A stretch of 6,625 bases of DNA from Planctomycetales bacterium. Lineage in GTDB: Bacteria > Planctomycetota > Planctomycetia > Isosphaerales > Isosphaeraceae. Position 1 is the stretch's first letter. Every line of letters begins with the position of its first letter. Below are positions 1-5,887 of this stretch, piece after piece. Below the pieces are notes generated by a model. That model had not been told where the DNA came from. It was given only the letters and a program-made list of their open reading frames with translations, and did no database searches. Where the stretch lies: assembly GCA_027435495.1 (NCBI GenBank), contig DAHZZC010000103.1, positions 1 through 6,625 of the forward strand. The letters are read 5' to 3'. Made by a program: the position numbers and the translations under genes.

Positions 1-1
1 A

Positions 2-118
2 TCCGGGCCTGGGCCGCTTCGGCTCACGCTCGGGCTCGACTACCAGGCCTGCAATGACCGCCTCTGCCGGGCGCCGGAGCGGCTCTCGATCCCCTTCGAG
101 ATCGAGGTCGGGCGATGA
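2..118 (+). CDS. C-terminal end of a DsbD N-terminal-like (thiol:disulfide corrector) domain protein, partial
   Basis: Only the last 38 codons are visible; the gene begins left of the window. Read in the frame starting at base 2, the peptide contains LDYQACNDRLCRAPERL and ends in FEIEVGR before TGA at 116-118. A YQAC-x4-C stretch followed by a proline and a short closing beta strand resembles the end of the DsbD N-terminal (alpha) domain family, whose two cysteines pass reducing equivalents in the periplasm. In planctomycetes such domains occur at the ends of redoxin or secreted proteins. The stop overlaps the ATG of the next gene (ATGA at 115-118), which suggests translational coupling in one transcript. 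What is seen is the two-cysteine motif and the overlap; the family assignment is by motif recall from a short fragment, so the full protein's function cannot be stated. Confidence 0.6.
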   Translation, partial: SGPGPLRLTLGLDYQACNDRLCRAPERLSIPFEIEVGR

Positions 119-2169
119 CGTCGGGGCGTTTGCGCACGATCATCCGATCGGCGCGTCTGGTGGCGATCGCGGCGTCGATTGCCCTGCTGGTGATCGCGGC
201 GGTCGTCGGGCCGGGCTGGCTGCCGTACGCGCCTCGGTGGTTCCGGCGCGGGTTGATCGAGGCCATCCTTCGCGGCGTCCTCTTCGGGTACTGGGCACTC
301 GCGATCGTCGCGGTGGCAGGGACGCCCGCGACGATCTACCTGGCCCGTCGGTCGCGGCGGGGCGGCGCGCCGGCGAGTCGTCCCGGGTTGAGGGCGATGG
401 CGGCCTGCCTGGCGTTCCTCATCGGGCTAGTGGCGCTGGAGGCGGGTGCCTCGGCCTGGCGGGCCTGGATGCACCGGCTCCCGGCGCTCCCGACATCGTT
501 CGAGCCGACCCCGCCCGGCGAGTACCGGATCGTCGTGCTGGGGGGATCGAGCGCGCTGGGCGAGCCGCATCGGCCCTGGCTCTCGGTCGGGCAGATCCTG
601 GCGTGGAAGCTCGGCGAGGCCGACCGATCGCGGCGGTTCGAATGCGAGATCCTCGCCTGGCTCGGCGAGGCGCTGGAGCATCAGCATCGGAAACTGGCGA
701 AGATCCGCCGGCGTCCGGATGCGGTGATCGTCTACTCGGGGCACAACGAGTTCGTCGCCCGGTTCGAGAACGGTCGGGAAGAGCGCGACCCCGGGATCGA
801 CGAGGAGCCCGCCGGATGGCTCCTTCGCCGGATGTACCGGGCCTCGTTGTGGTCGCCCTCGTGCCGGCTGGCCTATGAGATCATCAGCAAGAATCGGCTC
901 GACAACCCGCCGCCGCTGGAGGGCCGTCATCACCTGATCGACCCTCCGCTCTGTAGCCCGTCGGAGACGGCCGACATCCTCGCCGATTTCCGGCGCCGGC
1001 TGGAGGCGATCGTCGCGTACTGCGACCGGATCGGCGCGCTGCCGATCCTGATCGTCCCTCCGGCGAACGAGTCGGGCTTCGAGCCGAGCCGGTCGACGCT
1101 CCCGGCCTGGGTGACGGCCGAGGGCCGGCGGTGGGTCGTGTCGACGTTCGAGGCCGCCCGCGCCGCCGAGTCGTTCGATCCGGATCGGGCCGCGGCCGGA
1201 TACCGGGCGATCCTCGATCGACACCCCGACTTCGCCGAGGCCCATTTCCGGATGGCCCGGCTTCTGGAGCGAGCGGGCAAGACGGCCGAGGCTGGGCAGC
1301 ATTACCTCGACGCGCTCGACAATGACGGCCTGCCGATCCGGTGCCCTGCACCGTTCCGCGAGGCCTATGCCGAGGTCGCCCGCCGGCATCCGCGCTGCCT
1401 CCTGATCGACGGGCGCCGGGAGCTGGCCGCCGCCTCACCGTCCGGCCTGATCGGCGACGCCGTGATCCAGGACGCCCACCATCCGACGCTCGTCGGCACC
1501 GTCGCGCTCGCCGGCGCGGTCCTTCGCGAGATGCAAGCCCGGAAGGCCCTGGGCTCGATCGAGTCGATCCCCCTGCCCCTCGACCCCGAGGCGATCGCCC
1601 GCCATTTTCTGATGGACGGCCTGAAATGGAAGACGGTCTGCGAGCGGTCGAGCACCCACTACCATCGGGTAGCCGGTTACCGATTCGACCCCACCGAGCG
1701 GCTCGAAAAGGCCCGCCAGTACGCCGAGGCGGGCCGAATCGTCTCGAGCTCAACGGCCGTCGGCCTAATTCGCGACCTGCTCGACCTGCCAGTCCTGCAA
1801 ATCGACGGTCGCACCCCGGCCGAGGAACTGCACGACCGCGACGAACTGGTCCCGCTTCCCGCGCCGGATGACCGTACCGACGATCCCCTCCAGCGGTCCG
1901 TTGACGATCCGAACCCGCGACCCAACCGGCACCATCGGCTCGGCCGAGACGGTCAGGCCCGAGTGGATCATCCGGTGAATTTGCCGAAGGTCGCGGACCA
2001 GGTTTTCCTGGTCGACCACCTCCAGAATATTCACCAGCCGGTTGCCTCGAAGCGCGGTGAGTCGGTCGTGCGGGTCGCCGTAAAGGAAGACGTAGCCAGC
2101 GAAGAGCGGCGTGACCGACTGGATTCGCCGCCCCTGCGGCGTCCGGCCTTCCTTGACCACCTGCGGTAG
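115..2169 (+). CDS. Membrane-anchored SGNH/GDSL hydrolase with TPR segment; 3' end doubtful
   Basis: The open frame is 684 codons, of which about the first 550 look genuine. Three hydrophobic stretches (roughly residues 13-36, 52-77 and 92-113) suggest an N-terminal membrane anchor with the rest probably extracytoplasmic. The SGNH fold follows: VVLGGSSALGE gives the block I nucleophile (Ser145 by position), VIVYSGHNEF carries the block III Asn211, and QDAHHPTLVG gives the Asp453/His456 pair. Between blocks III and V, residues about 353-404 form a TPR-like helix pair (RAAAGYRAILDRHPDFAEAH). The family cleaves or transfers acyl/ester groups, often on glycans or lipids; the substrate here is unknown. 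The start is fixed by the ATGA overlap with the upstream gene. The oddity is at the 3' end: residues 551-684 are antisense to the NusG-like gene and look non-native (charged, P/R/D-rich). A stop in another frame lies at 1766-1768, so a frameshift or lost stop near 1735-1768 is likely. The true protein probably ends near 1765. Confidence 0.8.
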   Translation: MTSGRLRTIIRSARLVAIAASIALLVIAAVVGPGWLPYAPRWFRRGLIEAILRGVLFGYWALAIVAVAGTPATIYLARRSRRGGAPASRPGLRAMAACLAFLIGLVALEAGASAWRAWMHRLPALPTSFEPTPPGEYRIVVLGGSSALGEPHRPWLSVGQILAWKLGEADRSRRFECEILAWLGEALEHQHRKLAKIRRRPDAVIVYSGHNEFVARFENGREERDPGIDEEPAGWLLRRMYRASLWSPSCRLAYEIISKNRLDNPPPLEGRHHLIDPPLCSPSETADILADFRRRLEAIVAYCDRIGALPILIVPPANESGFEPSRSTLPAWVTAEGRRWVVSTFEAARAAESFDPDRAAAGYRAILDRHPDFAEAHFRMARLLERAGKTAEAGQHYLDALDNDGLPIRCPAPFREAYAEVARRHPRCLLIDGRRELAAASPSGLIGDAVIQDAHHPTLVGTVALAGAVLREMQARKALGSIESIPLPLDPEAIARHFLMDGLKWKTVCERSSTHYHRVAGYRFDPTERLEKARQYAEAGRIVSSSTAVGLIRDLLDLPVLQIDGRTPAEELHDRDELVPLPAPDDRTDDPLQRSVDDPNPRPNRHHRLGRDGQARVDHPVNLPKVADQVFLVDHLQNIHQPVASKRGESVVRVAVKEDVASEERRDRLDSPPLRRPAFLDHLR

Positions 2170-2334
2170 ATAATAAGTCATGCCCTGGTCGCGCAGGTCG
2201 CGGACGGTCGCCTTTTCTTGCCGGGGCTTGGTGTGCAGGCACCACCAGCGGGCCTCGGGCCTGACAGGCGGTGGAACGTCCTCGTCCCAGAGATCCTCGG
2301 GATATCGATCGGGCTCGGCAGGGAGTATCGGCAT
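1765..2334 (-). CDS. NusG-family specialised transcription elongation/antitermination factor (RfaH/UpxY/LoaP-like)
   Basis: This 189-residue protein has the NusG architecture. A 28-residue acidic/proline-rich leader is followed by an NGN domain at about 29-125: RWWCLHTKPRQEK opens it, YYLPQVVKEGR follows, and PLFAGYVFLYGD at 76-87 is the conserved strand and loop. A C-terminal KOW domain lies at about 134-187, with VGSRVRIVNGPLEGIVGTV at 137-155. NGN binds the RNA polymerase clamp to make it processive; KOW contacts Rho, NusE or RNA structures. Core nusG normally sits by secE and rplK. This copy lies alone between an SGNH hydrolase (convergent) and truB (divergent), so I read it as a specialised paralogue, of the kind that often controls polysaccharide or secondary-metabolite operons. 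Its target is not visible here. The ATG at 2334 has only a weak, distant GGAG upstream. Its wobble bases are strongly G/C, supporting this strand over the antisense reading. Confidence 0.9.
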   Translation of the reverse strand: MPILPAEPDRYPEDLWDEDVPPPVRPEARWWCLHTKPRQEKATVRDLRDQGMTYYLPQVVKEGRTPQGRRIQSVTPLFAGYVFLYGDPHDRLTALRGNRLVNILEVVDQENLVRDLRQIHRMIHSGLTVSAEPMVPVGSRVRIVNGPLEGIVGTVIRRGKRDQFVAVVQFLGRGATVDLQDWQVEQVAN

Positions 2335-2444
2335 CGCAGGGCGACGGCTCCGAACGGGATCAATTTCGCTTAAATCAATATGTTATCACAATGGCCGGGT
2401 CCACGTCAAGCGAGGCCGGTCGATTGGACAATCAGGAGGATAGC
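2335..2444. promoter_or_regulatory. AT-rich divergent intergenic region between the nusG-like gene and truB
   Basis: This 110-bp spacer separates two divergent starts, so it should hold promoters for both. Bases about 2359-2391 are clearly AT-richer than the surroundings, and ATCAAT occurs twice, 15 bp apart (2359-2364 and 2374-2379). On the minus strand TTGTGA (near 2391-2386) could be a -35-like box, but I find no well-spaced -10 partner, so no exact promoter is claimed. Placement rests on gene orientation and base composition. Confidence 0.35.
2434..2440 (+). promoter_or_regulatory. Strong Shine-Dalgarno of truB
   Basis: AGGAGGA lies 4 nt before the ATG at 2445. It is a near-perfect anti-SD match and decides the truB start. 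An in-frame ATG at 2391 would add 18 residues of non-conserved sequence and has no comparable site. Confidence 0.85.
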
Positions 2445-3344
2445 ATGGCGGTCGGGCGGATCAAGATCGGGGTTTCGGGGCTGGTGGTGGTGGACAAGCC
2501 AAGGGGAATCACATCGAGGATGGCGGTGGACCGGGTGATCCGGGCGGCAGGCCGGGTGAGGGCTGGGCACGCGGGGACGCTCGACCCGCTGGCATCGGGA
2601 GTTCTGGTCGTCTGCCTCGGATCGGCCACGCGGTTGGTTGAGGAGGTGCAGGCGCAGCCGAAATCCTATCGGACGGTGGTCCGGCTGGGGGCCCGGAGCG
2701 ACACGCTCGATGCGGATGGCCAGGTCGAGGAGGCGATCGATCCTCGTCCGCCCTCGCGTGAGGAGCTTGAGGCGGCCATCGGGCCGATGGTGGGTGAGGT
2801 CGACCAGGTCCCGCCCGGGTACTCGGCTCTGAAGGTCGGCGGACGGAGGGCCTACGACCTGGCGAGGACCGGGCAAGCGGTCATACTGGCGGCGAGGCGG
2901 GTGCGGATCGACCGGATCGGGATCGTCCGCTACGAGTGGCCTTACCTGGAGCTGGAGGTCGATTGCGGATCGGGGACGTACATCCGCTCGATCGCCCGCG
3001 ACGTCGGCGAGGCGGTTGGCTGTGGCGGGCTGGTGGACGTCCTGATCCGGACCCGGATCGGACCATTCGTGCTGGACGATGCGATTTCGGTCGACGCCCT
3101 GACCCCGGAGACCCTCGCCGCGGCGATCCGGCCGACGGTCGAGGCGACGGCGGGAATGCCTCGAAGATCGCTCGACCCGGACGAGATCGCGGCCATCGCG
3201 GCCGGGCGTTCGATTGCGGCCAGGCCGGGAATCGTCGCGGGCCTGATGGCGCTGGTCGATGCCAACGGCGGACTGGTCGCCATCGCCGAGGTCACCCCGG
3301 ACTTGCAATCGATCCGACCGCGAAAGGTTCTGATGAGCCAGTGA
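2445..3344 (+). CDS. truB: tRNA pseudouridine(55) synthase TruB
   Basis: TruB converts U55 in the T-loop of most tRNAs to pseudouridine in the cytoplasm and also acts as a tRNA-folding chaperone. The 299-residue product is a normal length. Motifs run in the usual order: GLVVVDKPRGITS (12-24); the catalytic motif GHAGTLDPLASGVL (41-54), with Asp47 as nucleophile; KSYRTVVRLGARSDTLDADG (73-92); the T-loop-contacting QVPPGYSALKVGGRRAYDLA (121-140); DCGSGTYIRSIARDVGEA (173-190); and RTRIGPF near 202-208. A small C-terminal domain closes the protein. The start is chosen by AGGAGGA four bases upstream. In many bacteria truB follows rbfA and precedes rpsO. Here it is a stand-alone gene, divergent from a NusG-like factor and followed by a repeat element, so it probably has its own promoter in the preceding spacer. 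Confidence 0.97.
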   Translation: MAVGRIKIGVSGLVVVDKPRGITSRMAVDRVIRAAGRVRAGHAGTLDPLASGVLVVCLGSATRLVEEVQAQPKSYRTVVRLGARSDTLDADGQVEEAIDPRPPSREELEAAIGPMVGEVDQVPPGYSALKVGGRRAYDLARTGQAVILAARRVRIDRIGIVRYEWPYLELEVDCGSGTYIRSIARDVGEAVGCGGLVDVLIRTRIGPFVLDDAISVDALTPETLAAAIRPTVEATAGMPRRSLDPDEIAAIAAGRSIAARPGIVAGLMALVDANGGLVAIAEVTPDLQSIRPRKVLMSQ

Positions 3345-3365
3345 GAATCCGTTCGAGAACTCGGG

Positions 3366-3518
3366 AAATCCGATTCACCACAGTGGACGCACAGGTCACA
3401 GAGACGGACAAGTCTTAATCTGCACCTCCCTTCGGACAGCCAGCGGCGTCCCCAGACCGAGAAAAACCTCTCTGGTCTTCCTCTGTGATCTCTGTGTCTT
3501 CAGTGGTGAATCGGATTC
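3366..3518. repeat. Imperfect inverted-repeat (MITE-like or dispersed) element with CTCTGTG periodicity
   Basis: The arms AATCCGATTCACCAC (3367-3381) and GTGGTGAATCGGATT (3503-3517) are perfect 15-bp inverted copies. Beyond them the pairing continues imperfectly for about 25 bp more: left GGTCACAGAGACGG, right CCTCTGTGATCTCTGTGTC. Both arms have a roughly 9-nt beat of CACAG/CTCTGTG words. The roughly 90-bp centre contains TTAATCTGCA and an ACC-rich stretch. Similar CTCTGTG...GTGGTGAA sequences are, from general knowledge, dispersed in many unrelated bacterial genomes and often mis-annotated as short proteins. No transposase is present. It begins about 20 bp after truB, so folding of its transcript could also help end that message. 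The inverted repeat is seen directly; mobility and copy number are inference. Confidence 0.7.
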
Positions 3519-3531
3519 TGAGTACAGAATC
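3514..3531. repeat. Perfect small hairpin, 7-bp stem with 4-nt loop
   Basis: GATTCTG (3514-3520), loop AGTA, CAGAATC (3525-3531) form a perfect stem that overlaps the outer edge of the larger inverted repeat. No T-run follows, so it is not a classical intrinsic terminator. It may be part of the repeat element or a transcript-processing hairpin. Confidence 0.5.
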
Positions 3532-3717
3532 CCGCTTTCAAAATTGCCCGACGCCGACCGCACAGAAGAAAAGACTTTCCGCTCACCGCCTGCCGCATGG
3601 AATTGTATTTGCAGCATAAAATCCCGTTTTTGCAGCCACTTCGAACCTTCTGGCTCCGTCGGCGTCGATCTCGGAAAGGCCCTTGAACAAGGATCAGGTG
3701 ACGAGCGTACAGAAAGC
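3532..3717. other. Non-coding or leader stretch before hflX
   Basis: Together with the repeat element this makes about 370 bp (3345-3717) without a supported gene. The hflX frame is open back to a TTG at 3544, but its 58 codons match nothing I know in HflX and have mixed base composition with A/T-rich patches (for example around 3600-3635). I read it as 5' leader and promoter DNA. No clear -35/-10 pair could be placed. Confidence 0.45.
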
Positions 3718-5151
3718 ATGACAAATGCAGAACCGTCGTTGACGCCTGAATACGGGGGCCTTAGAATTCGACCAGCGCGCGAGGCGCAGGGTCCGTTCCG
3801 GTCGATCCCATCCTTCGACACATCGAGGTCGAAACCCGCCTTGATCGAAATCAATCGCATCGAACGTCCGGGGCATCGCGAGAAGGCCATCCTTGTTGGG
3901 GTTGTTCTCCCGCCAGGTCCCGACGAATCGTACCCCGATGACCCGCTCGATGAGCTGCGCGGGCTCGCCAAGACGGCTGGCCTGAATGTCGTCGGGAGCC
4001 TGCTCCAGAAGCGGCAGCAGGTCGACATCGCCACGTACATCGGCTCCGGCAAGGTTGAGGAGCTGAAGGAAATCGTCGAGGCCCAGGAGGCCGACGTCGT
4101 CGTCTTCGACAACGATCTCGGTCCCGCGCAGACGCGCAACCTCGAAAAGGCCGTTGGCGTGAAGGTGGTCGATCGAACCGAGGTCATCCTCGACATCTTC
4201 GCGACCCACGCGCAGACGCACGAGGCGCATCTTCAGGTCGAGCTGGCGCAGCTTGAGTACGCGATGCCGCGGCTGAAGCGGATGTGGACGCACCTCTCCC
4301 GGTACAAGGGGGGCATCGGCGTCCGCGGCCCTGGCGAGAAGCAGCTTGAAGAGGACCGCCGGCTGGTCGGCCACCGGATCCAGGAGCTGAAGGCGAAGCT
4401 CGCCAAGATCCAGGCGCGGAAGGAGCGCGAGGTCGCCAGTCGGAGCGAGGTCCCGACGGTCTCGCTGGTCGGCTACACCAATGCCGGCAAGTCGACCCTG
4501 ATGAACGCGCTGACGGACGCGGGCGTCCTGGTCGAGAACAAGCTGTTCGCGACCCTCGACACCCGGACTCGCCGCTGGCGATTCCACGGCGGCGGCCAGG
4601 CTCTGCTATCCGACACGGTCGGCTTTATCAAGGACCTGCCCCACGCGCTCGTGGCCTCGTTCAAGGCGACCCTCGAAGAGGCCCGCCAGGCCGATTTGCT
4701 GCTGCACGTCGTCGATGCGTCGAGCCCCGAGGCCGAATCTCAGATCCGGGCGGTCCAGTCCGTCCTGACCGAGCTCGGGCTCGAAAATCACCCGACACTG
4801 CTCGTCCTGAACAAGGCCGACCGTGTCCCCGATCGGTCGTTCCTGGATGTCCTCCGGGCACATCACGCCCAGACCGTCACAATCAGCGCGGCGCAGGGCG
4901 AGGGGCTCGACCGCCTCGAAGCTGCCGTCCGCGAGGCGCTCAGCGAACGGGCCCTGGATGCCGAGGTCGAGACAGGCGTGGAGAACGGTCGGGTGCTCGC
5001 CTACCTGGCGCAGCACGCCCAGATCCACGATCGGACCTACGCGGAGGACCGGGTGCTCTTGCAGTGCCGGATCCCTCGCCGATGCCTCGATTTCCTGTAC
5101 GAGAATGGCGTTCACATCCGCGAGAACGGCCAGCGGCTGCACGCGTCCTGA
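3718..5151 (+). CDS. hflX: GTPase HflX (ribosome-associated)
   Basis: HflX is a translational GTPase that binds the 50S subunit and splits stalled or stress-damaged ribosomes. From the ATG at 3718 the product is 477 residues. The N-terminal HflX domain is clear: VVGSLLQKRQQVDIATYIGSG (91-111), the DNDLGPAQTRNLE motif (131-143), then VDRTEVILDIFATHAQTHEA (151-170). The linker signature GVRGPGEKQLEEDRR is at 201-215. The G domain has G1 GYTNAGKST (252-260), the switch region KLFATLDTRTR (275-285), G3 DTVGF (299-303), G4 NKAD (365-368) and G5 ISAAQGEG (389-396). A short C-terminal domain follows. Residues 1-40 are variable and lack a strong Shine-Dalgarno, so the start could instead be the in-frame TTG at 3841 (ALIEINRIERPG region); TTG 3544 is less likely. 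It is a single-gene unit: a repeat element lies upstream and a terminator hairpin downstream. No hfq or hflKC genes are nearby. Confidence 0.95.
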   Translation: MTNAEPSLTPEYGGLRIRPAREAQGPFRSIPSFDTSRSKPALIEINRIERPGHREKAILVGVVLPPGPDESYPDDPLDELRGLAKTAGLNVVGSLLQKRQQVDIATYIGSGKVEELKEIVEAQEADVVVFDNDLGPAQTRNLEKAVGVKVVDRTEVILDIFATHAQTHEAHLQVELAQLEYAMPRLKRMWTHLSRYKGGIGVRGPGEKQLEEDRRLVGHRIQELKAKLAKIQARKEREVASRSEVPTVSLVGYTNAGKSTLMNALTDAGVLVENKLFATLDTRTRRWRFHGGGQALLSDTVGFIKDLPHALVASFKATLEEARQADLLLHVVDASSPEAESQIRAVQSVLTELGLENHPTLLVLNKADRVPDRSFLDVLRAHHAQTVTISAAQGEGLDRLEAAVREALSERALDAEVETGVENGRVLAYLAQHAQIHDRTYAEDRVLLQCRIPRRCLDFLYENGVHIRENGQRLHAS

Positions 5152-5207
5152 TCGATCAGCGAGAGAGATCGACCTCTCTTCGCGGATTCATATCGCGCGA
5201 CCATAAG

Positions 5208-5266
5208 AAAAAGCGAAAGAACGAAACGGAGCGAGGAAGTTCCTCCATTTCGTCCTTTCGCTTTTT
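5208..5266. terminator. Strong, probably bidirectional intrinsic terminator
   Basis: Left arm 5208-5230 (AAAAAGCGAAAGAACGAAAC, then GGA) pairs with right arm 5244-5266 over 23 bp with two mismatches (A5220/C5254 and C5227/A5247). The loop region itself contains a perfect smaller stem, GAGGAA-G-TTCCTC (5233-5245). The right arm ends in TTTTT on the plus strand, and the left arm gives a T-run on the minus strand. It lies 57 bp after the hflX stop and 67 bp after the stop of the converging minus-strand gene, so it can end both messages. Confidence 0.85.
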
Positions 5267-5332
5267 CGTGATGAATTCCTGGATGAACGCCCTCCGGATC
5301 AGGACACTCGATCCCAGCCTTTTTGCGGAATC

Positions 5333-5860
5333 TTACGGGTTCCGATGCCACGGATCATGCGGCCACGCCACATCGATGCCTACAACGCGACGCCTCGCGC
5401 TTCGGCCGCCAGATGCCGTTCGTGCCCCTTTCGCGGAGATCCCTGCCGAAAATCTCTCACTCCTCGCACGCGAGTGTCCCGCGAGAACCGGACGGAACGG
5501 AAGACGACTCCGGCTTATCAGCTCCGATTCCAAGGCGGCCGGCGGGACCTCGTAATCTCCCAACAGCAACCGCCCCGGAAACGGGTGCGCAGGCGTGAAC
5601 TCGAATCCTTCCTCTTCCGGCCAGAACACGAAAACCATCCCGCTGATCAACCCGGTGAAATGATGTTCGTGGAGGTAGAGGCCCAGGAGATCATAGACGT
5701 GTACCTGATTATTGCGATGCCCATACGGGGCCCGTGGGGCTGGGTCCACGATCCGATCCGGCTGACCGAGGACGGCCCACAAGCTCGTTGGCGGAACCGC
5801 AGCCGTGATTTCGATGCCGTTGATGACCGTGCGATGTAAATCGACGATCGCCTCGACCAA
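5333..5860 (-). CDS. Unrecognised small protein, second gene of the minus-strand pair
   Basis: The product is 175 residues with no signal peptide or membrane segment that I can see. The first two thirds look like a compact alpha/beta domain: VDLHRTVINGIEITAAVPP, then LWAVLGQPDRIVD, HRNNQVHVYDLLGLYLHEHH, LISGMVFVFWPEEE and GDYEVPP. The layout, an immunity-like or DUF7738-type single domain, is only a vague recall and I do not assign a family. After about residue 113 the sequence becomes Arg/Ser/Ala-rich and less structured, which may be a poorly conserved tail or the result of a frameshift. Translation probably starts at TTG 5860 (reverse strand), with GGAG 9 nt upstream; an in-frame TAG at 5881-5879 limits any earlier start. 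It follows the Ig-like gene by 27 bp and is probably co-transcribed with it. The function is unknown. Confidence 0.65.
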   Translation of the reverse strand: MVEAIVDLHRTVINGIEITAAVPPTSLWAVLGQPDRIVDPAPRAPYGHRNNQVHVYDLLGLYLHEHHFTGLISGMVFVFWPEEEGFEFTPAHPFPGRLLLGDYEVPPAALESELISRSRLPFRPVLAGHSRARSERFSAGISAKGARTASGGRSARRRVVGIDVAWPHDPWHRNP

Positions 5861-5887
5861 TAGCGGGGACTCCGTGACCTAATTCCC

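Noticed and set aside
427..1389. Minus-strand open frame (320 codons) opposite the SGNH hydrolase
   Set aside because: No domain is recognisable, composition is Arg/Pro-rich, and the plus strand carries the complete SGNH motif set.
884..2245. Long minus-strand open frame (453 codons) across the SGNH and NusG-like genes
   Set aside because: The product is Arg/Gly/Pro/Ser-rich low complexity with no motifs, and it overlaps two genes with clear family motifs in other frames. It is typical of GC-rich DNA.
2391..2444. Earlier in-frame ATG (2391) as the truB start
   Set aside because: It lacks a ribosome binding site and the added residues are not TruB-like, whereas AGGAGGA precedes ATG 2445.
2406..3308. 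Minus-strand open frame (300 codons) opposite truB
   Set aside because: It is a shadow of the intact truB gene with no family features.
3366..3518. Possible CRISPR-like array from the 9-nt CTCTGTG periodicity
   Set aside because: The repeat unit is far too short, there are no unique spacers of regular length, the two blocks are inverted relative to each other, and there are no cas genes.
3396..4196. Minus-strand open frame opposite the hflX start, including part of the repeat element
   Set aside because: Its C-terminal residues are translated from the CTCTGTG repeat, a common source of false proteins, and the rest is antisense to HflX.
5345..5839. Plus-strand open frame (164 codons) opposite the small minus-strand gene
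   Set aside because: It is Arg/Pro-rich with no motif or ribosome site, whereas the minus-strand reading gives a sensible protein fold-like pattern and an SD-preceded start.
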